This document shows, in pieces, positions 47,999 through 59,392 of a DNA stretch of 64,000 nucleotides. How positions within the stretch are numbered: position 1 is the stretch's first letter; every line of letters starts with the position of its first letter. This stretch comes from Sipunculus nudus (lineage: Eukaryota; Annelida; Sipuncula; Golfingiida; Sipunculidae). The stretch is from positions 23,119,979 through 23,183,978 of the forward strand of contig CM049321.1 in assembly GCA_026874595.1 (NCBI GenBank), written 5' to 3'. A program made the translations under genes and the position numbers. The notes below the pieces were generated by a model, which ran no database searches, was not told the origin of the DNA, and saw nothing but the letters and a program-made list of their open reading frames with translations.

Positions 47999-50094
47999 TC
48001 AGCATGTAAGTTCGCAAATTGAAGCTACCTTGTCTCTACAGGTGACGTCATTCCACATCCACATAATATTTTTCCAGAGTTGTGGACAGTCTTCACCATC
48101 CATGTAATTGTCTGGTTGAAACAAATGCCAGCCTTTGTACTTAAAGTGACGATTCCCAGCCACCCAGCGCCAGTCCCCTTCGGCGTGCAGATCGTTACCT
48201 CCTGTCCAGAAATTATGTTCTGTAAAAATAACATTAAGAGTCAGGACTACAAAGCCTACTTCAGCAAATATTTTGGAAGATCAGATAAGGGGTATTAACA
48301 GTGTCCTCATCGGACTTGGGTTGATTGAATAACTTGAAGCTGGGGGATATACCTTGTTTATCAAACTTTAAAACATCACAGGCAAGCTTTGCCCTCAAGA
48401 ACCGAGGCGTCTCCAATAAGATCTTATTTGTCAAGGCAAGCCACAGAACTATTACCCCGATCGGAAGATTAAACTGAAGGGTTGCCCTTATATTTGTGAA
48501 TGACGACGACCACGCATTGATAAAAAACGCGTTCAAATAAAAATATATTGTGGTGATTCAGATCTAATATTATAATAATTCTGATCATGCACGTATTATA
48601 GTTAATCACATCTCCTGAACAATTTAACCGACTGATTGTTTGTTACAAACATATAAACGACGCCACGGCGCCACGAACATAATGTCGTCTGATTAGATAG
48701 CAAATGAAGAAGCTGCTGCCCATGGTAGAGCGATTTTTAACATAAAGATCTACTTGATTATGTATAAGAGTAACCACAGAGCTACAAAAGTAAGATATAA
48801 AATAGAACATATCACCATCATTTTTATGCATAAAAGTCATATGATTTTATATGAATTCGTAATCACTTGTCGATCAATCTAACAAAAACAAAAATGTGGG
48901 AATTATGTTTAAAGTTACAAATTCATGTATCATTTTTATTTATCTTTTCTGTGTTTTCATTGTTTTCGAATGAATTATGCCATCTAGATCAATATCACAT
49001 GTACTACTGATCAGCTTGTTGGAAACACGGCCCAGCAGTGTTTGAAGATGAACCTGTTCACCAGCGGTCTCTATGGAGACGAGGTTCCCGCCAAGGCTCT
49101 GGCAGTTTTCCTTCGCCTGGTCCCAGGATAAGGGTCTCAGTACTAACTGGTAGCAAGACGTCTCATTTGTGCAGTAGACGTCGGATGATTCAACAGAAAC
49201 CCTTCCGGCTTAGCGTCAAAATGTTTAATATGATAATGCTACATAGGCTTTGTGCTGTTTTTATAATAGATTGAGGAATTCGAGTCGCACAGAGTACGTC
49301 TTAAATATCTTTACCATTAAAACTCGGAACCGGAAATAAAAACGTACTTGCTACAAATGTTATGTATATGAAAGTGTTATAAATAATATATCCGAATAAA
49401 AAAGATATAGAATAAACTGAATTCGACGCAAACCCCTGAATTGTGTCTCGTTAGCCAACCCTTATACCCAAGTTAGGTAAGCATGACAGCAGTATGGCTT
49501 ACCGCATCTACTTTTGCTGTTATCCAGACTGGCAGTTATAGCTGGCGTGACTGCAGGTAGAGTGACTGGAGTTGCTTCTTTGGAAAGTCCTCCCTCTCTT
49601 TTGCCAGCAGCTGAGAGCCTGGGATGCTGATTTATTCTAATCATCTTGACCTTGAACTCCTTTTGACCGAAGGTCTCTTTATGAGGATAATAACTTTGAC
49701 ACGGAAATTCCCCAATCTGTATCGCTGCATCGGATACATTCCCAGCATTTGTCCTCTCAGTACTCTGGGATTTGCCTTGTTGCGTTAATACTTAGGTAGA
49801 ACAGAATAATATGATATCAAAGCACATACTTAATTTGAGCACCATAAAAATTAAATTGGAAAGAAAAAAATATTTAAACAAGAAGTTGAAATAAGAATGA
49901 GCAACTAACCCTTGTGACAGGATAGATGCCATTAAAACAGCATTATTTTATACTTTGAAATATATATATCTTCATTATGACAAGTTAATTATAAAAATAA
50001 TATCTAAATACCGAAAAAGAAAACTAATACTCCACAGTCACGAACAAGAAATCTTACCAAGTGTAAATAATAGAAATATGAAATACATTTCCAT
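47999..50094 (-). CDS. Secreted C-type lectin D (long form)
   Basis: Minus-strand exons 50058-50094 (ATG at 50094), 49503-49790, 49008-49208 and 47999-48219: 747 bp, 248 residues, all junctions phase 1. The architecture matches lectin A: signal MEMYFIFLLFTLVL, a 96-residue linker (IGEFPCQSYYPHKE, then TLPAVTPAITASL), and a C-type lectin domain with SCYQLVLRPLSWDQAKENC, FWTGGND, HLFQPDNYMDGEDC, MWMWND and ICELTC. Compared with the others, the loop after QPD is the most changed part (DNYMDGEDCPQLWKNI), next to the sugar/calcium site. The donor of the third exon is GTAGTA rather than GTAATA but still usable. This is the most diverged unit and probably the oldest duplicate. Confidence 0.85.
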
Positions 50095-50514
50095 GGCTGC
50101 ATTTAGGCTATAATGTTTGCTCTAATGAAACAGCTGTAAATAAAAACATATTATATATACGCACATATATATAATTTTTTTAACGGAATAAATATAACAA
50201 ACGATACATCTTTCACGAATAAAAATGTAAAATTTATGCTCAGTTCTCCACCAAGAATTACATTAAAATATGTTTAAAACTCGTATTTCTCCGTTTTTTG
50301 TATATCAACATATTCATATCGACTGACAAATTTCACAAAGCGGTTACTGTATAAACTCTACCTAATATGTACCTGAGGAAACCAAAATTATATTCGAATA
50401 TGTCTTATTCATTTAATAATTACAAACACTATTTATAGATCACATTAAACCTTTCGACGATTTAATTAGAGACAAACACGTTTTGATATTATTCACGTTA
50501 TAATTAGTCAAAAT

Positions 50515-50600
50515 CTCCAAAAAGTGACCGCTGCTTTCAATATCGGAGTTCATCCAACCATGTACAGCGAAAGTACAGCTGCTGCTCTCTCGTCAGGGGC
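50515..50600 (-). promoter_or_regulatory. Conserved block upstream of lectin D
   Basis: The counterpart of the block at 25437-25526. AAGTGACCGCTGCTTTC through GTACAGCTGCTGCTCTC is unchanged apart from a few positions, although neighbouring sequence differs from unit A by many indels. Candidate promoter or 5'UTR exon. Confidence 0.35.
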
Positions 50601-51496
50601 TGCAGTTAACTAACTGATCAAAATATTAAGCAGTCCTTTTCCAATGTACGCATCAGGCTTGTTCGAGTATAATTCATTCAATTCAATGGCCACATTGTGT
50701 AATAACATTGCGTGATTGGCATGTAATATTTCGCAACTGGATGCAAGCGTAATTGTTTACAAAAAGACACAAATAGCTTTCCATTGAATTTGATTAACAA
50801 CAAATGGAGTTAATTAAATGTTTTACATGCTATTTACATCTATATGTTTATTTTAATTCCTTATTTTAATTATATTATTCAAATTGTCAATATGTACCCG
50901 ACAGAGAAAGAATGTATGTATATTACATATTTTCAAACATAAACTATCGATAAACGACTACAGAGAATAACATTAGACCAAAAATTTAAATTGCATGGCG
51001 GGACTAAATCTTTCTATTATGGGGACAATTGGTGAATGAAGGGTATATTCAGTTTGAACTAAAATGATTCTGAAGGTTACCATGGTCACTGCATTATCAA
51101 CACACACATGTAACACCCTCACACACACAGGTATATATATAACCTAATTTACCAATTTCATATTTTTCCATGTGCATCATTATAAGAAATCCACATACTG
51201 TACAGTACTAGCTACTTTTTTATTGTGCAACTGAATAACATATATATATATATATATACGTATTAATTAGCTAAACTAATTGAAACCTATTAGTGTAGTG
51301 TATTAGAAAAATGAATCAAGACAGCAAAGAGATTTTATTCTATTCTTTATTGAACTTTGTGGAATGCATCTTTCCCTTGAAAGTCATTCGACAAATGTTA
51401 AATTGTTCAGCTTATATCCAACATATTATTTAATTATTGAACAATTAATTGCATATACTATGAGATATATACAAATGACTGATTATTTGTTAAAAG

Positions 51497-52057
51497 GGGG
51501 ATGAGATACCTCGCCTTTCCTGGTCTTTAGCCGGAAACAAAGGGGTCGGTTACAATGTGGACTGACACCTTCCCATCTTCCATATATGGTTACCGAGGTC
51601 ACACAGTCACAGGTCAAAGGTTAGTTCAAGGTTGAGAAGGCAAACAGTGTAATTTCAGATGAGTACGAATCTACCGCGCATGATAAGTATTTAAGATAAC
51701 GCTTATAAATTATTGGTAAATAAATCAGATGTTATCATGAACTGCAGTTAATAACAATTAGTATGTAATATTGACAGATATAGGCCTGTAACGTACCATA
51801 CATTATACAGTGATATATTGTGAACTGATATTTTGTTCCTGATACGATATACATCAAGACGATACATATATATGGTTTATTAAACTTAAAATAAGTTAGT
51901 CTATACATGTTTAGCCTATGTTATTAATAGTGCACAGGAAGAAAACCAATATATCGCGAATTCTCCAGGATGGTCTTCAAATGGACAAATAGACATATTA
52001 GAGAGGTGGGTTTATTAGACAGATGGTCTTTCAGACAGGTTTATATTTAAATACACA

Positions 52058-52101
<44 letters not shown>

Positions 52102-53465
52102 TGCATAAAATATACAATCCAGAAATGAAAGAGAAATATGTCATCCTGGACTTCTCTTTGTACAAACTTTATTTTTAGGTAATATATAATTTGTTTGATA
52201 TTATTTTTAATATATATTTAATGACCAACAAATATCGCCGGCCAGTATTAATATTATGTTTCGCAAACACAAGATGTAACTGCAGATTTTTGTCGCAGGA
52301 GAGACTTCCGGATGAACACCCGTGAAAGATTCCAAGACATATTTTGGGAGGAGTATGCTAAACTCCCAGAGGTACGTATAAAAATCAACGTGCCATGTTT
52401 TTTTTATGATGAAACAGTCATATTTAACTGGGTAAGCTGTTTGTAGCAAAATTACAACCGAAAAAATTAAAGTTTGAACATCGTGATGAGGTACATAGTT
52501 AATATAGCTTTAATGCACTATCGTGTTGTTCGTATAATTCTTCGTCAACCAAACATTAATAAAAATAAAATGATAATACCGAACCTCAATAATAGGTGGC
52601 TCTGATACCCGTAGATTTTCATTTTTCATTTCTGACTATCATATATCATACTTCAAACGTATTATTATTTTGTTTGTTTTTTCTTTTGTTTACCATAAAA
52701 ACTCGTTGTCAAATTCTTCTGTATTATTATTTTTATTTTAGTAACATTTCTCATTTATTATGTATTTTGCAGATAGTTCCTGATTGCTTCAACTACACTC
52801 TGTCATTTGAGAAAGTGCCGGACCGATGGGTTGGTATGGCCATCACGGTAAGCAAATAATCATTATTTTTCACAACATTATCACAGGTGCCACTTATAAC
52901 ACTTTTTTTTACAAATTTGATATTACTTGATATTTATCCACCTAACGTATTAGTAACGTAGTAGACCCAGCATTTAAGAAAAATGTAAATGTAATTTCTA
53001 AAAGCGTTGTATACTGTGGTTGCCTTTGTGTTCACGATGGTTTCAAATTCGCGATATTCGTTCGGTTGTCTTTAGAGGTGTAGGAAACCGGAGGATACGG
53101 AGAAAACCACCGACAATGGACGGGTCACTATACAACCCACTCTCATGGCGACTTCGGGGATCGAATTAATAATGTTTGACATAGGTACCGACGTCTACTA
53201 TGAGAGATATGTAGGACATACATAATGGGTTAGGTTTTGCGTACATTTTAAACTCTTACATGGGAGAGGTATTGTGTTCTGGACTACTGTCTTTGTCTTC
53301 TTGGGCACATTCTGTTTATATTTATATTTTGTCTTTCGCCGGGTTGAGTTTCCGGGACCACGTAATACTACGTTTGAATTTTCGACCGAGATTAACATTA
53401 TACCGGACACTTTCCCGTACCCACAATGCAACAGTCAGGAGATCTGTAGGGGAGAACTGGTCTGA
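51497..53465 (+). pseudogene. Hydrolase 3' exons, copy D
   Basis: Exons 51497-51630, 52286-52371, 52773-52847 and 53343-53465. This is the only copy whose RRDFR exon keeps the reading frame (RRDFRMNTRERFQDIFWEEY). However, the first exon has a 5-bp deletion, which shifts the frame to TGA, and the last exon has lost its acceptor: CCAG in copies A-C is CCGG here. The last exon itself stays open (EFPGPRNTTFEF ... CNSQEICRGELV, stop). Its lesions differ from those of A-C, so decay was independent. Confidence 0.78.
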
Positions 53466-53623
53466 ACTAGGTCGAACTAATAAAATACCCTTAGAATATC
53501 CATCTGCGTTAAGTCTATTTTCCCGCGATTTCTGGCTAACACTGGGTACGTTATTTTTTTTAAAGAGGTAACAATTTTGTTTTGCTTTCATATCTAATTC
53601 TAAATCCAAATATGTACATCTGC

Positions 53624-53956
53624 AGAGTTCCATTTCGGTTTAAGACTTCAGGACAGGGCGGTAGCATTCGCTTCCTATCATATAATTTCACGCATGCCCG
53701 GTGTCTACGCACCTGCTGGTCCTAGGTGTGTAATCATCCCCATTGCTGGGTCATAACAACGAGGATCCCCCAGAAGACGCACTCATTTGTAAGTGATACA
53801 TGGCTATGGGGGCACAGCCTCTCCATGAAGCCTGCAGAGCGCTCACTCACCCTGGATGGGGGCCGTCCGGGAAAATCCCACCGCCTCGGTTTGATATGAA
53901 CTACCGACCTCCCGGCTTGGAGTAATGTACTCTACCCCTGAGCCATATGGAAGCCG
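53624..53956 (-). mobile_element. tRNA-derived SINE, copy with preserved head
   Basis: The minus strand begins GGCTTCCATATGGCTCAGGGGTAGAG. The A-box-like GGCTCAGGGGTAGAG and B-box-like GGTAGTTCATATC are both visible, followed by the same body as 19330-19623. Confidence 0.7.
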
Positions 53957-54007
53957 GATCTGGGTATATGTTTAAAACTTTAGTTAAATCCTGCTATGAA
54001 AAGTTCA

Positions 54008-54335
54008 TAGGCCAAAAAGGTTAGGATCTCAGGTTTTTTTTATATAAATCAGTTAGGCAGGGCAATTTTGTCCACTTTTTTTTTAAATAAATTTTCAATA
54101 AAAACTTCAACAATGATAACATGATGATTACAAAAAGAAACATGCGTGTACGCGTTCATGCACGCATTTTAGTAAAAAACTGCAAAGTATCGCCCGCAAA
54201 CAACCAGCGTCCGAGAGGAGCACAATTCGATATATTTCTTTTGAAAATGGAAATAAAAAATTATGATGGGGGGGGGGGGGGGTGTAAAATTGACGCGAGC
54301 GGTGCCTGAGAACCCAACCTTGTTTTTTTGGCTCT
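54008..54335. mobile_element. MITE-like element, GTTCTCAGGCAC family
   Basis: The left end is TAGGCCAAAAAGGTTAGGATCTCAGG. The right end is GCGAGCGGTGCCTGAGAACC followed by TTTTTTTGGCTCTA. The interior TGTAAAATTGACGCGAGCGG matches the copy at 16405-16714. A 15-base G run lies inside. Confidence 0.7.
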
Positions 54336-56259
54336 ATAAACCGCTGTGGGGCGGATGGAGAAGCTTAGAAGCCTGTGTAAGTGTAACGACCTGCTAGTAC
54401 ATTTTACAAATAAACCTTGCATGCGGAGGTATACAGGGCAGAAAACGGCAAAAGAACGCAAATTCTGGTTCTTTTCTGTATTAAGCGTATACATGTATTA
54501 TACTTTTCCCTGGATTTTTAGTTGAAAAAGTGGGACCCTCTAATCTGCCGTGGTTTACACTATATCCTTAAACGAAACGGATTTGGTAACAACTGCTTTA
54601 GATATTGGGTATGTGTTGCTGTTCGCAACAGCGAGTTGGCTACAGACCACCTCGGGCTAGAAAACAGGTTCCGCCATTTTGAGTGCGATTCAGTCACACT
54701 GACACTTTAAAGTACACACATGGGGTATCAGTATATGCGATATTTACTTGTACTATATGGTGTTGTTGACGTTCTGTAGTGAACAGACCCCGTTAAGAAA
54801 ATTCTACGCAAAGCACCAGAGAGCGTTTTATTATATTACAATACATATTGAACACAAATCATCATATTAAACAACCGTATATACAGCTTGACATACATAA
54901 CTAGATATCTAAATTCTGAGGAATACATGTGGGGATGACAAATAAAGTTCGATCACTAGCTTTTCCCACAGCAGAGGGTTCGATTTGAATCGGTTGGAAT
55001 GGAGGAACAACAAGAGACGTGTTTTTACTTGTAGATACAAATCATTACTATTTATTCACATATACATGTACTACAGCAGGGCCGTTGCCTTGAGACATAT
55101 GCCATGTAAGGGTACTGTCTAGACAGTGTGGGAAACACAGAGAATTAGTCTTAATGCATGTCAGAATGAAGCCTGTTCCTTAAGAGACACGTTACATGTG
55201 TACATGAGGATGCTTTGTTAGATACTATAAATATGGACTAAAACTGGAGCGAGGCAGGAGGACCAGAAAATACCAGTACATGCACATTTGCTTTCCGAAA
55301 ATACAAGCATCCGCTTTGTGTTGCCTTTACAGATTCAGCCCATATTTCCAGGTTTATTCGTGCATAAGTAACTCTACATTTGTGAATATCCCTTGAAAAT
55401 GTTCAATAATATGCAAGACATGCCGCGGCTACACCATAATCTAATCCTGTTCATGACAGAATGAATTATGTTGTGAACAAAAACACACGCAAACACATAC
55501 GAACGGGGATGAACGCATAATGATACCATCCAGACGGAGGCAATGAAGAGAAACGTGATCTGGGATGCGTTGTCAGTTAACATATATTCTATAATCATTA
55601 AATGGGAAAGGCCAAAAAAAATAAATAAATAAAAGGCATGATTCTCAGGCACCGTCCGCTTCAATTTTAAACCCCCGCATCAAACATATATATTTTTTTT
55701 CTGATTTTAAGGAGTAACTTACCGATTTTGGCTCCAGCCCCTTCGGCAAAATATCCTTCGTGCTTTTATATGTTTAGCAAAATAAATATGTTATCACCAT
55801 GCTTCTTCCCTTATCATTTGACATTTTTTTATCGAAACATACCAAAAAAAAAATATAATAAAAATTAAAAAAAAACGCCCGCCCACATTGATTTCTGGAA
55901 AAAGTGTCTGAGAAACAAACCTTTCTTTTTGCCTAACTCGGACCCTTAAACAAATAAGCCATGCAAAAAAAAAAAATCTGCTTGAAAATAAAGATACAGG
56001 TAGCTTTGTATTGTAAAGGGACAGAAATACAGCGTGTTTTATGTGTTAAAGTCATCTGTAATAGGAGCGTTCGTTTAACGCTCCTGGTATGTTGCCAATA
56101 AACAAAGATATACAAAGATATACATAAGTAAAAGAAGAAAAAAATCCCTGCACTGTGTAAAGGTAATCCTAATTTAATGTCTTTGATCTTGCGCTTTCAA
56201 TATTTTCAGAAATAATATGAGAAATATCATTCTCATTTGCAATAATATTGCGCATGAAT
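54336..56259. other. Duplicated spacer upstream of the BAAT-family proximal tail
   Basis: The spacer carries the counterpart of 44320-45200 (54340-54800), a dispersed repeat (55300-55560) and a MITE (55609-55936). Positions 54925-55290 have no counterpart in the other spacer and look like an insertion. No exon is seen. Confidence 0.55.
55609..55936. mobile_element. MITE-like element, GTTCTCAGGCAC family
   Basis: The left end reads GGCCAAAAAAAA and then GCATGATTCTCAGGCACCG. The right end reads GTGTCTGAGAAACAAACC and then TTTTTGCCTAAC. The interior is close to the copy at 1852-2164 (AAAACGCCCGCCCACATTGA against AAAACGCCCACCCGCAATGA). Confidence 0.75.
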
Positions 56260-59200
56260 TTCAAGATGGTCGCCAAATTTTGGTATTGTCATGTCTAACT
56301 CTCGAACAAAGGTTGCCACGTGACGTCACAGTTTGCTGTCGTCTGCTTTTTTTCGGGAGGTACCGCCGCAGGAAGTGGAGAATCTTTGGCCAGGCGTCTT
56401 CCTGTGCGCGCGCGTGGGCGTACATTTCGCCTCCCCAAACGGCCTGAATATCTGTGAAAAAAAATAAAATATTAATTATTACTGAGAGTGAAATATTTTA
56501 TATCTTCTTGAAAGTATAACGTGCAATTGAACATGTGAATACAGTTAAAAGAAAACGTACCTTACGTTCCCGAGGCAGCGGATATCTTGCGCTTCTAAAG
56601 AAGCTACTGGTTTTTCCGCTGCCTGGTTTGACCCTTTATGATAAATTTAGACACTAGGTGGTGGGTCGTAGTCTGGCAGCCAACCAAATGCAAGTTAAAA
56701 AAACACTAGACAGGCATCATGGCCCCGCCCATAGCTGCGCTTCAAGTGCGCTTCAAGTGCACTCAAGTGGTTACTCTTAGTAAGAAATAGTCGAATTTTA
56801 ATTGCTACCTCTACGTTCTCGCATCATCGACCGATTCAATTTTGACATTAAGATTATGTTTGCGTATCAATGTATCTGTTTAACAGCAAAACGAAAACCA
56901 GCCAACGAGGTGTGCAAGGGATCTATGTTGTTTCATTTCGTTTGAATTACAGCTCACTGGCCGGGCATCCTATGTACACAAGGACATGTGAAAACCACGT
57001 GTGTGGCCATTCTCTCTGAGCCCGTGGCCTGTTCAAATGGTTACCGGTGCGATGAGCTGTCACTCAAAACGGAATGCACAACATTGGCTCCTTGTGTTCC
57101 TGGTTAACTGTTTTGTCTTCCAGCACAGGGTCTCATCTGATTGGACCCTGATTGGACAGTGCTCCCCTCTGGTGTAGCGATTTAGGATACGAGGTCAAGG
57201 TAGTAGCCCTATAGGTAAAGCGCTGTGTAGAGAGCGTAAATATACCTTTGCCAAACCATATTTTTTTATTAAGAGCAATTTTACATGGCGAGTAAAAGAA
57301 AATATACCTTTGCCTAGCTATATTTCTTTCCATTAAGAGCTATTGTACATGGAGAAAAAGAAAATAAATCTTATTTAAGCTATATTTTGTTCCATCGAGA
57401 GCTAGTGCACATAGAGAAGAAAAAAAAAAAAAAGAAATATACATTATGCAATCTATATTTTGTTCCATTTAGAGTTATATATTCATATTACGTGATATGA
57501 TTTTCTTTATGGAGAGTTAAATACAATACAAGTTACATGATACACCTAGCAGTGCTCGGACATGTTCTTTTCTACACTGGTAATTCAGCCTGCCCACTGG
57601 GAGGGAGGCTCAAAGGGATCATGAGTTTATTTCTATATAAATTTATGAGTAATTTTTTTTTATATTTGTAGCTGGACTTTCTATGGCCCCAAGAGAACAA
57701 AGTTATCGATCGAAAAAAATATTTATATTTATAAATTGGAATCGCCGAGGATTGAATATACGATGGTTAAAGTTTTATATTCGCGAGGCTGAAACTTCGT
57801 GATTTCTTTACTTTGGACATTTCGCGCGGGTTTAATTTTTGCGATAACACCAGAAACTACAATTCAAAATGTTGCCGTATTCGATTTTTTACTACAATAC
57901 CTCCCTCATTCCTGGTTCAGTCATTAAATCATCACCTATGCTACAGTCGATATATCTCCTGTGATTAACGCTTCTTTTACAATAATCAATGCTTGTATGC
58001 GTAGGTCGTTCAGCTTATTTTTTTGGAGAATCGTATATCCGTGGGTTTCATACTCGCGTTTATTTCACATTCGCAAATATCGCAAATTAAAACTCTCGCA
58101 AATAAATAGGTAACCACAGTATGTAGTTCTAAATATCGTTCCGTTGATCGCTTGCCGAATGCAAACATCTAGTTTGGTGATGTTTATGATACATGTGTGA
58201 TGTTTCCTCAGAAATAGAAAAATAATGCACTAATTGAAACAGGAGATGAGTTACAAACAAATATATGCTTTACAGTTCTAAACTAGAAAAGCACTCCGAG
58301 AGCGCAGACCTCCGCTACGACAAACCATGTCCTCCATATGGCATTGTCAGAAATGCAGAAATCGTGGATCCAGATGGTGATCCGGATCACCCAATAACTT
58401 AATCGTTTGTTCCATGTATCAGAGCCGAACTATAATGAATATTAAATCAAAATCCGTTAAATACTTTTAAGTAATATGTTGCTAACAGGGAAACAGTTGG
58501 CGGAGGAGATAACTTACCGTACTGTTTGTGATAAGAGGCGTAGTTTAGCGGCACGTAGGGCGGTTCAATGAAATGGCCAGCTCCTGGGTATAGTAATGAA
58601 TGCAAGTTGTCTTTCTTCCATTCCTTGTTTTTCTCCTGAAGTTCGGTGGCGGCGGTTGATGCGTTGCTTAGGTCGTCCGCCCCCTGTATGATTAACAGGG
58701 CCCCTTTTGTGTTCTCAACCTGACAATAACACATAGACTATAACCGCGATAATTCGAACTTGTAACTCAGGGTTTTTTTTCGAACCTTCGAAGTAAAATG
58801 TATTGCATTTTTAATTTATCAATACCATATACACTATTCCCTTTGGCAGTTTCTGTTAGATGGCATTTTGACAGACCCTTCACGAAAAATTCCTTAGAAT
58901 TTAAGGAGAATATGGAATATGACATCCCATAGGACACAATTGGCATCGTTCCTGAAACTCTAAACCCAGAATGTACATTGCCGTTTGTGAACACAGATCA
59001 AAAATGGGCCGTCGATAAGGCGGTCGCATCTTAGAGGTGGTCGTCTAGGCTGGTAGGATTATATTTAATTATAAGTAAGTCGGTTTATACCTTATGATTA
59101 TAGGTTATATGATTATATGACAGGATAATACATCAATGATTTAATAAAGAGGATTTCAAACTATATCAAGTGTATCCAATAGCATGCAAGTCTGACCTTG

Positions 59201-59347
59201 ATCCGTGCTTCAGGGACTCTGCGTCGCACCATCTCCTTTGCTACGATTCCGTCACTGCTAAATTCACAAAGGCCCGAATCATACCTGTCAAAGAATTCAT
59301 GTTTGAATTAAAAACCTAAGATCCTTTATTATTGTTAAACTGTGCAG

Positions 59348-59392
<45 letters not shown>

